Below, piece by piece: positions 1 to 7,564 of a stretch of DNA of 39,559 nucleotides. Under the pieces are notes generated by a model that was given only the letters and a program-made list of their open reading frames with translations, had not been told where the DNA came from and made no database searches. The stretch comes from Longimicrobiaceae bacterium (GTDB lineage: Bacteria > Gemmatimonadota > Gemmatimonadetes > Longimicrobiales > Longimicrobiaceae). The position numbers and the translations under genes are program-made. The DNA is taken from positions 1-39,559 of the forward strand of contig DASRQW010000386.1 in NCBI GenBank assembly GCA_035696245.1, given 5' to 3'. How positions within the stretch are numbered: position 1 is the stretch's first letter; the number at the start of each line of letters is the position of its first letter.

Positions 1-1
1 G

Positions 2-595
2 CTGCGCCGCCTCTGCTCCATCGCGCCGCTGCCGCTGCGCAGCGCCAGCCGGTACGAGGCGCTGGACCGCCGTGCATCTACCGACAGCATGACGGGGCTG
101 CCCAACCGCGGCAGCTTCGAGGCGCGCCTGGCGACCGCCGCGAACTACTGGGATCGCTACAAACGCCCGTTCGGCGTGGTGATGCTGGACGTGGACCACT
201 TCAAGCGCTTCAACGACACCTGGGGCCACGAGGCCGGCGACCGCGTGCTCAAGCACGTGGGCGAGACGCTGCGCGGCACGGTTCGCGAGATGGACCTGCC
301 CGCGCGCCTGGGCGGCGAGGAGTTCGTGGTCCTGCTGCCGGAGACGGGCCTCCGCGCCTCGATGGAAGCCGCCGAGCGCATCCGCCGCGCGATCGAGGCC
401 AAGCCGGTCATCTGGAACGGCCGGCCGCTCTCCGTGACGGCGTCGTTCGGCGTGGCCTCGTGCCCGGACTGCGTCCCGCTTCCGGCGGAAGTCCTGGCCG
501 CGGCGGACGCGGCGCTCTACAAGTCCAAGGGCGCCGGCCGCAACCGCGTCACCGCCGCCCCGCGCGCCGGTGCGGGCGAGGACGACGGGCACTGA
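2..595 (+). CDS. Diguanylate cyclase GGDEF domain, 5'-truncated by window edge
   Basis: The reading frame is open from base 2 to the TGA ending at 595, so the true start lies upstream of the window. The visible part is a complete GGDEF domain, which condenses two GTP into cyclic di-GMP. It opens with the typical STDSMTGLPNRGSFE entry helix, carries the metal and substrate segment MLDVDHFKRFNDTWGHEAGD, and has a GGEEF active-site loop. An RxxD inhibitory site (REMD) lies exactly five residues before GGEEF, so product feedback inhibition is expected. The C-terminal GADAALYKSKGAGRNRV-like region is normal for the family. The N-terminal sensory or receiver part is outside the window and its input cannot be judged. 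An internal ATG at 89 cuts into the domain and is not the start. Confidence 0.93.
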   Translation: MRRLCSIAPLPLRSASRYEALDRRASTDSMTGLPNRGSFEARLATAANYWDRYKRPFGVVMLDVDHFKRFNDTWGHEAGDRVLKHVGETLRGTVREMDLPARLGGEEFVVLLPETGLRASMEAAERIRRAIEAKPVIWNGRPLSVTASFGVASCPDCVPLPAEVLAAADAALYKSKGAGRNRVTAAPRAGAGEDDGH

Positions 596-665
596 GCTTG
601 CACGGACGGGAGATGCGGACAGAGGGCGGTCGTCGGAGCGCGTAAGTGATTGTGCTGCAAGGGGA

Positions 666-694
666 TTGACGGGGCGGGGAGGGCGGGTTAGATT
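666..694 (+). promoter_or_regulatory. Sigma-70-type promoter for tmRNA
   Basis: TTGACG at 666-671 is separated by 17 bases from TAGATT at 689-694. Transcription would start near 701, giving a short 5' leader before the mature tmRNA end at 725, as expected for a precursor trimmed by RNase P. Confidence 0.6.
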
Positions 695-724
695 GGAGAC
701 GTTGGAATTGACAATTCGGGTCAT

Positions 725-1096
725 GGGGATGACTGGCTTCGACGTGTATGGTGAAGCCGTGGCAGCGTGCCGAGGTCCCAGATACCTCGTTAAGCCTCTG
801 GAAAACTTGTACCTGCGAACGATAACTTCGCCCTGGCTGCGTAAGTAGAGTTCCCTTCGGGGAAATCCTTACCTCCCGTTCTGCGATCAGCCCCGCCCGA
901 GGCGGGTCGTAGAGCGCCGTTAAATTCAGGCTGGTCTGCCCGAGCGCCGTGGTAGGGTAGACGAGATTACATGGCTGGTTCGCGATGGGCCTTCTGCTGG
1001 CCGATGAGCGGACGAGGAGAAAAGAACAGCGGAATACGCACGTAGACGTCGCGATGGATCTGTAGGCGGACCCGGGTTCGATTCCCGGCATCTCCA
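725..1096 (+). ncRNA. ssrA: Transfer-messenger RNA (tmRNA)
   Basis: tmRNA rescues ribosomes stalled on broken mRNAs and tags the nascent peptide for proteolysis. The ends form a 7-bp acceptor stem, GGGGATG (725-731) with CATCTCC (1089-1095), followed by discriminator A at 1096. It includes the G3-U70 wobble recognised by alanyl-tRNA synthetase. The D-loop-like segment ACTGGCTTCGACG follows the 5' strand. The T arm is CCGGG-TTCGATT-CCCGG at 1072-1088. The tag frame starts with resume codon GCG at 815 and ends with TAA at 842-844, encoding A-ANDNFALAA, a close variant of the common ANDENYALAA tag. The CCA end is not encoded (the DNA reads ACT), so it must be added enzymatically. About 240 bases between tag and T arm hold the pseudoknots, including hairpins near 846-868 and 893-909. 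A frame on the opposite strand (549-1121) is an artefact of the tRNA-like end. Confidence 0.96.
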
Positions 1097-1100
1097 CTCT

Positions 1101-1142
1101 GAAGAACGGGGCCGCGGACACTTGTCCGCGGCCCCGTTCTTC
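1101..1142. terminator. Perfect 20-bp hairpin terminator shared by tmRNA and toxin gene
   Basis: Bases 1101-1120 and 1123-1142 are perfect reverse complements around a 2-base loop, so the practical loop is slightly larger. The hairpin starts four bases after the tmRNA discriminator base and lies between two convergent transcription units, so it probably stops both. Its outer arm GAAGAAC/GTTCTTC gives a short A/T-containing base but no long U tract. Confidence 0.75.
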
Positions 1143-1188
1143 GTGTCCGTAGGTTCCACTTGCCTTTCAGCCTTCTCCCGCGGACAGC

Positions 1189-1593
1189 CTACTTTCGCTT
1201 CTTGGATCCAGGCTGCGTCGTTGCCGGCATGTCCGCAAGCTTCACCCGGTCGTAGCCGCGGCTCTTCGCGTCTTCCGGATGAGGTTCGATCCCGATCACC
1301 GTGATCATACCGTCTTCCGGCCCGTAGACCCAGAAGATGCGGCCGGCCGCGGGTGCGTTGTTCTGCAGGTAGCTTTCGAAGACCTTCCGTCCGCACCGTT
1401 TCGCCAGCGTTGCAATTTCGTGCGATACGAGCCCGGGGTGGCGCGGATTGTCGGCGAGGAGGCTCGCGGCCTCGACGAGGCGCTTGAACAACGCGTGCTC
1501 GTCCTTGGAAAGCGACCCCGACGCTAACTTCGCGTCGAGGTCGTTCCAGAGTGCTTCGACGCCCGGCTGGCCCTTCTTGATGACGAAGCTCAC
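1189..1593 (-). CDS. RelE-like toxin of a type II toxin-antitoxin pair
   Basis: The predicted 134-residue basic protein starts at GTG 1593-1591, which overlaps the TGA of the upstream gene as GTGA, so translation is coupled. It begins SFVIKKGQPGVEALW and has a helical first half followed by strand-rich segments (GRIFWVYGPEDGMITVIGIEPHPED), then a Lys/Arg-rich tail ending GSKKRK. This alpha-then-beta layout and the R-I-F/W-V-Y segment followed by a hydrophobic strand resemble RelE/HigB-type mRNA interferases. No single catalytic residue can be assigned with certainty. A partner antitoxin gene immediately upstream in the same operon supports the call. The frame stays open far upstream of the GTG, but that part overlaps the antitoxin and lacks its own start signal. 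A plain hypothetical protein is the alternative. Confidence 0.6.
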   Translation of the reverse strand: MSFVIKKGQPGVEALWNDLDAKLASGSLSKDEHALFKRLVEAASLLADNPRHPGLVSHEIATLAKRCGRKVFESYLQNNAPAAGRIFWVYGPEDGMITVIGIEPHPEDAKSRGYDRVKLADMPATTQPGSKKRK

Positions 1594-1907
1594 TCCTCGT
1601 CCGCGTCGAGGAGGCCGCGATACCGTGCGAAGTCGATCGCTCCACCCACGGAGCCTTTCTCGAGGTTGGCTACCGACTCGTCCATCATCGCAAGGGTTCT
1701 TGGAGCCACGGTAGCCGGACGGGCCAGCACGCGCGGCTCGAGCACGATCGTTCCGTCGTTCTGGACCATCATGTGATAGTGCTCGAACTCCGCGCCCGTC
1801 AGCGTAGCACGCTTCTTCGCGTCGAGCCGGATGTCGCGCTCGAACACCACGTTCGCGGGCAGATCTTCGGCGGCGGCGCGCTTGCGTGCGGAGCTTGCCT
1901 TGGGCAT
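1590..1907 (-). CDS. AbrB-like antitoxin, first gene of TA operon
   Basis: The protein has 105 residues, from ATG 1907 preceded by a good ribosome site (AGGGAGG, seven bases upstream). After a basic N-terminus (MPKASSARKRAAAE), residues about 16-50 read VFERDIRLDAKKRATLTG...DGTIVLEPRVLA. This resembles a SpoVT/AbrB swapped-hairpin DNA-binding domain. The remainder (MMDESVANLEKGSVGGAIDF) would be the toxin-neutralising tail. The stop TGA overlaps the GTG start of the toxin. An upstream in-frame ATG at 1952 would place the start on the -10 box and is rejected. By analogy with the family the protein should bind its own promoter, where overlapping palindromes are visible at 1933-1951. Confidence 0.6.
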   Translation of the reverse strand: MPKASSARKRAAAEDLPANVVFERDIRLDAKKRATLTGAEFEHYHMMVQNDGTIVLEPRVLARPATVAPRTLAMMDESVANLEKGSVGGAIDFARYRGLLDADEE

Positions 1908-1932
1908 GACGGCCTCCCTGCGGGTGGGTACG

Positions 1933-1980
1933 TCCCAAAGTGGGATACCCAAATTTATCTTCGCCCAGATTCCCGGACAA
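1933..1980 (-). promoter_or_regulatory. Promoter and overlapping palindromic operator of the TA operon
   Basis: Reading the minus strand, TTGTCC (1980-1975) is followed after 17 bases by TAAATT (1957-1952), a good sigma-70 match with a start point near 1945. Two overlapping palindromes sit on the start point: TCCCA-AAG-TGGGA (1933-1945) and TGGG-ATA-CCCA (1941-1951). Such repeats are typical operators for autoregulating antitoxins; binding is inferred. Confidence 0.5.
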
Positions 1981-2070
1981 GCTCGTCGCTCCAGACTTCT
2001 CGGCTACACCCGAAACCCGCTACGTCTGAGTTTCGGCGAGTCGTCCGATTTACGTCGCGTCCGGCATTGC

Positions 2071-2122
2071 CGGGCGGCTAAAGCCGTGGGCTACGACGGC
2101 GCGAAGTCTCCCTGCGGGGACT
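2071..2122. repeat. Two-hairpin dispersed element, copy A
   Basis: The copy contains hairpin 1, CGGCT-AA-AGCCG (2075-2086), and hairpin 2, AGTCTCC-CTGC-GGGGACT (2105-2122). A second copy at 28068-28118 shows the same layout with compensating base changes in both stems. A REP-like repeat follows about 50 bases downstream in both places. Apart from these repeats, 1908-2239 holds the TA promoter and no gene. Confidence 0.6.
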
Positions 2123-2170
2123 GGAAATGGTTGTGCCGCTGTGACTTCAATGGGCGCGACGAGCTCCAAC

Positions 2171-2222
2171 CAACCCTCTCCCGCTTGCGGGGAGGGTGCG
2201 AGCCTAAGCGAGCGGGAGGGGG
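2171..2222 (+). repeat. REP-like intergenic repeat, copy 1
   Basis: This roughly 52-bp sequence begins CAACCCTCTCCCGCTTGCGG, continues through GAGGGTGCGAGCCTAAGCGA and ends GCGGGAGGGGG. The first half folds as CCCTCTCCCGC-TT-GCGGGGAGGG; this copy lacks one G of the G run. Near-identical copies occur at 13167 and 28168 in the same orientation. It sits just after the stop of the minus-strand aldo/keto reductase gene. Confidence 0.85.
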
Positions 2223-2239
2223 CGCCCCGCCTCGCTCCA

Positions 2240-3160
2240 TCATCCCGCCGCGTTGACGATCCGCTCCACCTCCGCCAGGTCGTCCGGCGAGAGCTGCCAG
2301 TCCACCGCGGCGGCGTTGGCGCGGACCTGCTCGGGCGAGGTGGCGCCGGCGATGACGGAGGCGACGGCGGGGCGCGTGGCGAGCCAGGAGAACGCAAGCT
2401 CCAGAACCGTGTGCCCGCGCCCCTCCGCGAAGGCGATCAGCTGCTCGACGATGGCGAAGTTGCGCTCAGTGAAGTCCGCCGCGGCCCAGCCGGCGGCGCC
2501 GCGGCTGCCCTCGGGCATCGGCTGGCCCTGGCGGTACTTGCCGGTGAGCAGCCCGCTGGCGAGCGGGAAGAACGGGATGAAGCCGATGCCCAGCCGCTCG
2601 CACTCCGCCAGCACCTCCTTCTCCGGCTCGCGCTTGAGCAGGCTGTACTCGTTCTGCACGCTCACGAAGCGCGCGCGGCCCGCCGCCGCGTCCTCTGCCT
2701 CGCGCAGCATGGCGGCGGTGAAGTTGGAGCAGCCGATCTCGCGCACCTTGCCCGCGGCCACCAACTCGTCCAGCGCGCCCAGCGTGTCCGCGATTGGCAC
2801 CGTGGGGTCCGGCTTGTGGAGCTGGTACAGGTCGATGTGGTCCGTGCCCAGGCGCCGCAGGCTGTCTTCCGCGGCGCGGAGAACGTAGTCCGGGTGCGCC
2901 CCCTGCCGCTCGTCGTCGATCTTGGCGCCGAACTTGGTGGCGATCACCACGCCCGCCCGCCGTCCGGCCAGTGCGCGGCCCAGGAACTCCTCGCTCTGCG
3001 TCTTGCCGTACGTGTCGGCCGTGTCGAAGAAGTTGATGCCGCGGTCCAGCGCCTCGTCCACCACGCGCCCGGTCGCCGCTTCATCGATCCGCATCCCGAA
3101 GTTGTTGCATCCCAGCCCCACGACCGACACCTCCAGCGATCCGATCTTCCGCGTCTCCAT
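2240..3160 (-). CDS. Aldo/keto reductase
   Basis: This 306-residue NADPH-dependent oxidoreductase of the AKR superfamily is probably cytosolic; its substrate is unknown. The start METRKIGSLEVSVVGLGCNNFG at 3160 has a nearby GGGGAGAGG ribosome site and matches the family N-terminus, so longer upstream frames are rejected. The catalytic tetrad is visible: D46 and Y51 in FFDTADTYG, K76 in ATKFG and H115 in YQLHKPD. The SVQNEYSLLKREPEKEVL and GCSNFTAAML segments are the usual barrel strands. The C-terminal SVIAGATSPEQVRANAAAVDW is the cofactor phosphate-binding region. It appears monocistronic, with no partner to suggest a pathway. The 360-base upstream gap to the divergent macro-domain gene should hold its promoter. 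Confidence 0.93.
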   Translation of the reverse strand: METRKIGSLEVSVVGLGCNNFGMRIDEAATGRVVDEALDRGINFFDTADTYGKTQSEEFLGRALAGRRAGVVIATKFGAKIDDERQGAHPDYVLRAAEDSLRRLGTDHIDLYQLHKPDPTVPIADTLGALDELVAAGKVREIGCSNFTAAMLREAEDAAAGRARFVSVQNEYSLLKREPEKEVLAECERLGIGFIPFFPLASGLLTGKYRQGQPMPEGSRGAAGWAAADFTERNFAIVEQLIAFAEGRGHTVLELAFSWLATRPAVASVIAGATSPEQVRANAAAVDWQLSPDDLAEVERIVNAAG

Positions 3161-3449
3161 CGTCGTCCTCTCCCCGGTTCCGATCCATCCCGCCGCGAGC
3201 CGCCACGGGACCGCGAGCACCATGCCGCCGCGCCGCTCGTGGCGGACACGACGTTCATCGTCGGTCCGCCGTCGCCGTCTACCGGAACCACCCACCGCCC
3301 GACAAGCGGCATCGGATCCGCCGACAGGAAGTCATCTCCATACGGTTGCATATTGTATTCTCCGCCGTCATGTCGGTGAGCCGGAGCGTCGGACGCGAGC
3401 GGTGGTGGAAGCGGGAGATGTACGGCAGATGAGCAGATGGCGAGCGTCG
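3161..3449. other. Divergent intergenic region without a gene
   Basis: No credible coding sequence is seen here. On the minus strand TACAAT, a good -10 box, lies at about 3355-3350, but its -35 partner is poor (CTCACC), so a promoter for the aldo/keto reductase is only possible. The partial words CGGGAGATG and CGGCAGATG near 3410-3430 belong to a motif enriched elsewhere in the window. Confidence 0.35.
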
Positions 3450-3477
3450 TTGCGGGTCGTGGAGAGCGTCGTATCTT
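3450..3477 (+). promoter_or_regulatory. Candidate promoter of the macro-domain gene
   Basis: TTGCGG at 3450-3455 and TATCTT at 3472-3477 are separated by 16 bases. Transcription would start near 3484, about 40 bases before the ATG at 3523. Confidence 0.4.
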
Positions 3478-3522
3478 TCCGTGCAAAGCGGCGGACGGAC
3501 TTTCGGCGGAAGGGCCGATGCA

Positions 3523-4041
3523 ATGGCGGACGAACGGATGCGGGTGGTGCGCGGCGACATCACCAAGCTGCAGGTGGACGCGATCGTGAACGCGGCGAAC
3601 TCGTCGCTCCTGGGCGGAGGCGGGGTGGACGGCGCCATCCACCGCGCCGCAGGGCCGGAGCTGGTGCACGAATGCCGCCTGCTGGGCGGCTGCCGCACGG
3701 GCGAGGCGAAGCTCACGCGGGGCTACCGGCTCCCGGCGCGCTGGATCATCCACACCGTCGGCCCCGTCTGGCAGGGCGGCGGGCATGGAGAGGACGAGCT
3801 GCTGGCGTCGTGCTACCGGAACAGCCTGCGGATCGCGGCAGAGGAGGGCATGGGCAGCATTGCGTTCCCCGCCATCAGCACGGGCGTGTACCGCTTCCCG
3901 CTGGAGCGGGCCACGGGCATTGCGGTGCGCGAGGTCCGGGACTTCCTGGCCGCGCACGACATGACGCGCGAGGTGGTGTTCGCCGCGTTCGGCGACGATG
4001 CGTATCATTGCTACTTGACGGCGATGGCGCCGCAGGGCTAA
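3523..4041 (+). CDS. Macro-domain ADP-ribose hydrolase/deacetylase
   Basis: The 172-residue protein is a nearly pure macro domain (MacroD/YmdB class). Such proteins hydrolyse O-acetyl-ADP-ribose or remove mono-ADP-ribose from targets. The ligand loop [23 protein letters not shown] (residues about 18-42) carries the key Asn and the glycine-rich phosphate clamp. The second loop [10 protein letters not shown] holds the diphosphate-binding Gly and the stacking Tyr/Phe. [25 protein letters not shown] is also diagnostic. I chose ATG 3523 because the domain starts right after it; a GTG at 3481 would add 14 non-conserved residues and would overlap the predicted transcription start. No partner ADP-ribosyltransferase is visible nearby, so the target is unknown. 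Confidence 0.93.
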   Translation: MADERMRVVRGDITKLQVDAIVNAANSSLLGGGGVDGAIHRAAGPELVHECRLLGGCRTGEAKLTRGYRLPARWIIHTVGPVWQGGGHGEDELLASCYRNSLRIAAEEGMGSIAFPAISTGVYRFPLERATGIAVREVRDFLAAHDMTREVVFAAFGDDAYHCYLTAMAPQG

Positions 4042-4141
4042 ATCATATGGACACTTCGTCCATTGCATCACCGAACGCTTTCGCGAACCCACGTGCGGCA
4101 GCCGCGCCACCCGGCCGGCGGTGCCGCGGAACAGGGAAACC

Positions 4142-4696
4142 ATGGAAGACCTGAAGCAGGTCCGCGAGCTCCTCGACGAGATCAACGCGGCCATCTCGAG
4201 CTACGACGCCGTGTTCAAGGAGACGGCGCGCGACATCCTGGTGGAGCACGCATTCCGCCGCCCGCCCGCGCGCGCCGCGTCGGCCCGCTCCGACCGGGAC
4301 GAGGGCGGCGAGGGCGAGGACGAGGCGCAGCCCCGGCGCCGCGGCCGTCCGCGCGGCTCGGTGAACGCGCGGCGCGGCGGGCAGGGCATCGCCAGCCTGG
4401 TGGAGCGCTGGAGCCCGGAGACCATGGCCGAGCGCGCGCTGCTGGGCGCCTACTCGCTGGCCCGCGGCAAGGCCGACCGCACGGTGACCAGCCAGGCCAT
4501 CAACGCCGAGCTGAAGAAGAACGGCCTGCCGGTGCCCAACATCACCCGCGCCATCGAGTCGAACCTGCGGGCCAAGCCGCCGCTGATGGTGCAGAAGAAG
4601 AAGATGGGCACCACGCGCCAGGCCCGTAAGCAGTACGCGATCACCACCGAGGGCGTGGAGTTCGTGGAGAGCCACCTGCGGGCGGACGAGGAGTAG
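4142..4696 (+). CDS. Small protein with AT-hook-like linker and winged-helix-like C-terminus
   Basis: I do not recognise a named family for this 184-residue protein. Residues 1-40 (MEDLKQVRELLDEINAAISSYDAVFKETARDILVEH) look like a coiled coil or helical hairpin. Residues about 45-80 are charged and end in RRRGRPRGSVN, a good AT-hook core (RGRP flanked by Arg) that would enter the DNA minor groove. Residues about 90-184 (WSPETMAERALLGAYSLARG...VTSQAINAELKKNGLPVPNITRAIESNL...KQYAITTEGVEFVESHL) have the helix-helix-helix-strand pattern of a winged-helix domain. A DNA-binding architectural or regulatory protein is the likely role, but this is inference. The start ATG 4142 is preceded by AGGGA. 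An upstream ATG at 4121 is less well placed. A strong terminator follows, and the gene stands alone between the macro-domain gene and the signalling operon. Confidence 0.6.
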   Translation: MEDLKQVRELLDEINAAISSYDAVFKETARDILVEHAFRRPPARAASARSDRDEGGEGEDEAQPRRRGRPRGSVNARRGGQGIASLVERWSPETMAERALLGAYSLARGKADRTVTSQAINAELKKNGLPVPNITRAIESNLRAKPPLMVQKKKMGTTRQARKQYAITTEGVEFVESHLRADEE

Positions 4697-4719
4697 TCTC
4701 GTCCGCAGGGGTGGAAGGG

Positions 4720-4753
4720 AGGGCCCGGGGCCACGGCGGCTCCGGGCCCTTTT
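4720..4753 (+). terminator. Rho-independent terminator
   Basis: GGGCCCGG (4721-4728) pairs with CCGGGCCC (4742-4749) and is followed by TTTT (4750-4753). It ends the AT-hook protein gene and insulates the operon that follows. Confidence 0.85.
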
Positions 4754-4821
4754 CGCGTCCGGCACGTCCGTTTCACGCCGTTCCTCCCCCCGTGTCCACG
4801 ACGTCCGCTCGCCGTGCGTCG

Positions 4822-4849
4822 TTGACACGGTCCTCCGCGCAGGTAGTTT
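4822..4849 (+). promoter_or_regulatory. Candidate promoter of the signalling/exopolysaccharide operon
   Basis: A consensus TTGACA at 4822-4827 is followed after 16 bases by TAGTTT at 4844-4849. The start point would be near 4856, leaving a leader of about 90 bases before the TTG start at 4949. It lies after the strong terminator at 4720-4753, which fits the start of a new transcription unit. Confidence 0.55.
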
Positions 4850-4948
4850 ACGCAGCGGCATGCGCCCGCAGCTCGCCCCCCGGCTGCACGCGGCACGGCT
4901 CCCGCCGCGCCGTGAGGCGGGGCGCAAGGAACCCTCATTCCCACACTC

Positions 4949-7564
4949 TTGCCCATCCTCCCGCAGCGTACCCGTCCATCCACGCCGTACGCCGGCCGCT
5001 ACGTCGCGGGCTTCGCCGTGCTGCTCGCAGTGCTGGTGGGGCTGGTGGTGGTGGGCTATGCTAACTTCCGCCGCCTCGCCGAAGCGAACCGCTGGAGCCT
5101 GCACACGTACGCCGTGCTGGCAGCCAACGACGCCATGGAGGAGGCGCTGGCCACCACCGAGACGGCGTTCCGCGGTTTCGCGCTCACCGGCGACGCGGAC
5201 CAGCTGGACGCGTGGGTGCACGGGCGCGAGCAGTTCCGCAGCAGCCTGGGCCGGGCGGTCGCGTTGACGCGGGACAACCCCGTGCAGCAGCGGCGCCTGG
5301 AGACGCTCCGCGCCATGGAGGTGCGCTGGGAGGCGATGCAGGGCGTGCCGCGCCCCGTGGCCGGGGGCGCCGGCGGGGTCCCGGACGCGCAGGCGCGGGC
5401 AGGCGGCGTGGCGCGCATCCGCGAGCGGGCGGTGCTGATGGACTCCATGCGGGCCGTGATCGGCCGGATCGGCGAGGGGGAGTCGGCGCTCCTGCTGCGG
5501 CGCGCGGCGCGCGCGGACGAGCTGAAGCGTTCCACCGAGGCGCTGATCCTGGGGGGCGGCGCGTTCGGCATCGCGCTGGCCGCGGGGCTGGCGCTGATGC
5601 TCACGCGCCGTACCCGCCGCGTGGCCGAGGCCAACCGCGAGCTGGCCGGCGAGGTGGGCGAGCGCAAGCTGGCGCAGCGGGCCGCCGAGCGGCTGGGCCG
5701 CCAGAACGAACTCATCCTGAGCTCCGCCGGCGAGGGCATCTACGGCGTGGACGTGGACGGCTACACCTCGTTCCTCAACCCCGCCGCGGCCGCCATGCTG
5801 GGCCGCGACGCCGCCGACCTGGTGGGCCGCCCGCTGGAGACGGTGCTCCAGCTCGAGGAGCCGTGCGACGGCGACGCGCGCGGCCACTCCGCAGTGCGCG
5901 AGACGCTGCGCACGGGCGCGACCCGCCGCCTGGGCCGCTGCTCGCTGCGCCGGGCCGACGGCTCGCGCTTTCCGGTGGAGCTGGTGAGCGCGCCGCTTCT
6001 GGAGGAGGGGCGCATCGCCGGGGCCGTGGTCACCTTCCGCGACATCACCGAGCGGCTGGAGGTGGAGCGGATGAAGGACGAGTTCATCTCGGTGGTCAGC
6101 CACGAGCTGCGCACGCCGCTCACCTCCATCCGCGGCTCGCTGGGCCTGCTGGCGGGCGGCAAGATGGGGGAGATGAGCGAGCGGGTGCAGCGGCTGCTGG
6201 AGATCGCGGTGCAGAACACCGACCGCCTGGTGCGCCTGATCAACGACATCCTCGACATCGAGCGCATGGAGTCCGGCAAGGCGACGATGGAGATGCGGAC
6301 CGTGGAGGCGGCGTCGCTCGTGCGCGACGCGGCGGACGTGATGGAGGCGATGGCGGAGAAGGCGGGCGTCGTCCTCCGCGTGGAAGCCGTGGCCGCCGCG
6401 GTGCGCGCCGACCCGGACCGCATCCTCCAAGTGCTCACCAACCTCCTCTCCAACGCCGTGAAGTTCTCGCCCGCCGGGTCCGAGGTGTCGCTCTCGGCCG
6501 AGGCGCGCGACGGGCAGGTGCTGTTCGGGGTGCGCGACCACGGGCGCGGCATCCCCGCCGACAAGCTGGACACAGTGTTCGAGCGCTTCCAGCAGGTGGA
6601 CTCGTCCGACTCGCGGCAGAAGGGCGGGACCGGCCTGGGCCTTGCCATCTGCCGCAGCATCGTGCAGCAGCACGGCGGGCGCATCTGGGCCGAGAGCGTG
6701 GCGGGGGAGGGCAGCACCTTCCGCTTCTCCATTCCCTCCGCCCAGCCGGCGGAGGCCGACGAGGCGCCCGCGGCCGCCGACGACGCCAGGGGTGCCCTGG
6801 TGATGGTGGTGGACGACGACGCCACGGTGCGCGCGGTCGTCACCCGCATCCTGCACGGGTGGGGCTACCGCGTCGTGGCCGCGGCCGACGGCGAGACGGC
6901 GCTGGAGCTGGCGCGCATCCGCCGTCCGGACGCCATCCTGCTCGACGTGGTGATGCCGGGGATGGACGGCTGGGAGACCCTGGGGGCGCTCAAGGGGATG
7001 CCCGAGACGGCCGCGATCCCCGTCATCATCCTGAGCGCGCTGGAGCCCGGCGACGCGGCTGCGGCGGCGTCCGAGGCGGTGGGGTGGGTGAGCAAGCCCT
7101 TCGGCGACGACGACCTGCTGCGGCAGCTGGAGGCGGCGGTGAGCGACCGCGCCAAGCACGGCCGCGTGCTGCTGGTGGAGGACGACGAGGGCCTGGCCGG
7201 GGTGCTGGCCGAGATCTTCGGGCGGCACGGCATCGAGACGGTTCACGCCGCCACCGGGCGCGAGGCCGTGGCGCTGGGGATCCAGCACCCGCCGGACATG
7301 ATCGTGCTGGACCTGGCGCTGCCCGAGGGCGACGGCTTCTGGGTGGTGGACTCGCTGCGGCGGCACAACCAGCTGCGGCACGCGCGCCTGGTCGTCTACA
7401 GCGCCCGCGACCTGGACGCCGACGAGCGCGCACGCCTCATGCTGGGCCCCACCGAGTTCCTCACCAAGGGCCGGGTGGCGCCCCGCGACTTCGAACGCCG
7501 CGTGGTGGCGCTGCTGAACCAGCTCGTCCCCGCCGCGCCTTCCGCACCCGAGACGGACCGATGA
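4949..7564 (+). CDS. CHASE3/PAS hybrid histidine kinase with two receiver domains
   Basis: This is an 871-residue inner-membrane sensor. Domains in order: membrane helix about 17-38; extracytoplasmic helical CHASE3-like domain about 42-190 (AMEEALATTETAFRGFALTGD is characteristic); second membrane helix about 197-218; a short coil; a PAS domain about 250-370 ending VTFRDITERLEVERMKDEF; HisKA with phospho-acceptor H385 in SVVSHELRTPL; and an HATPase domain with N box NLLSNAVKFSP and G boxes DHGRGIP and GGTGLGLAI. Two C-terminal receiver domains carry acceptors D666 (ILLDVVMPGMDG) and D788 (IVLDLALPEGDG). REC2 has a Ser in the usual Thr/Ser position (VVYSARD) and K in TKGR, so it may be weakened. 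The start is a TTG with a poor ribosome site, so the N-terminus is uncertain by a few residues. The stop overlaps the next start (ATGA). It heads the operon and is the likely signal input. Confidence 0.92.
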   Translation: MPILPQRTRPSTPYAGRYVAGFAVLLAVLVGLVVVGYANFRRLAEANRWSLHTYAVLAANDAMEEALATTETAFRGFALTGDADQLDAWVHGREQFRSSLGRAVALTRDNPVQQRRLETLRAMEVRWEAMQGVPRPVAGGAGGVPDAQARAGGVARIRERAVLMDSMRAVIGRIGEGESALLLRRAARADELKRSTEALILGGGAFGIALAAGLALMLTRRTRRVAEANRELAGEVGERKLAQRAAERLGRQNELILSSAGEGIYGVDVDGYTSFLNPAAAAMLGRDAADLVGRPLETVLQLEEPCDGDARGHSAVRETLRTGATRRLGRCSLRRADGSRFPVELVSAPLLEEGRIAGAVVTFRDITERLEVERMKDEFISVVSHELRTPLTSIRGSLGLLAGGKMGEMSERVQRLLEIAVQNTDRLVRLINDILDIERMESGKATMEMRTVEAASLVRDAADVMEAMAEKAGVVLRVEAVAAAVRADPDRILQVLTNLLSNAVKFSPAGSEVSLSAEARDGQVLFGVRDHGRGIPADKLDTVFERFQQVDSSDSRQKGGTGLGLAICRSIVQQHGGRIWAESVAGEGSTFRFSIPSAQPAEADEAPAAADDARGALVMVVDDDATVRAVVTRILHGWGYRVVAAADGETALELARIRRPDAILLDVVMPGMDGWETLGALKGMPETAAIPVIILSALEPGDAAAAASEAVGWVSKPFGDDDLLRQLEAAVSDRAKHGRVLLVEDDEGLAGVLAEIFGRHGIETVHAATGREAVALGIQHPPDMIVLDLALPEGDGFWVVDSLRRHNQLRHARLVVYSARDLDADERARLMLGPTEFLTKGRVAPRDFERRVVALLNQLVPAAPSAPETDR

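Noticed and set aside
549-1121. 190-codon open frame on the minus strand containing MPGIEPGSAYRS
   Set aside because: It is the complement of the tmRNA tRNA-like end; this peptide is a well-known false protein over tRNA-like 3' ends.
4043-7381. 1112-codon open frame opposite the histidine kinase gene
   Set aside because: It is Arg/His/Gly/Ala-rich with no domain, and mirrors the GC-biased codon positions of the real kinase gene on the plus strand.
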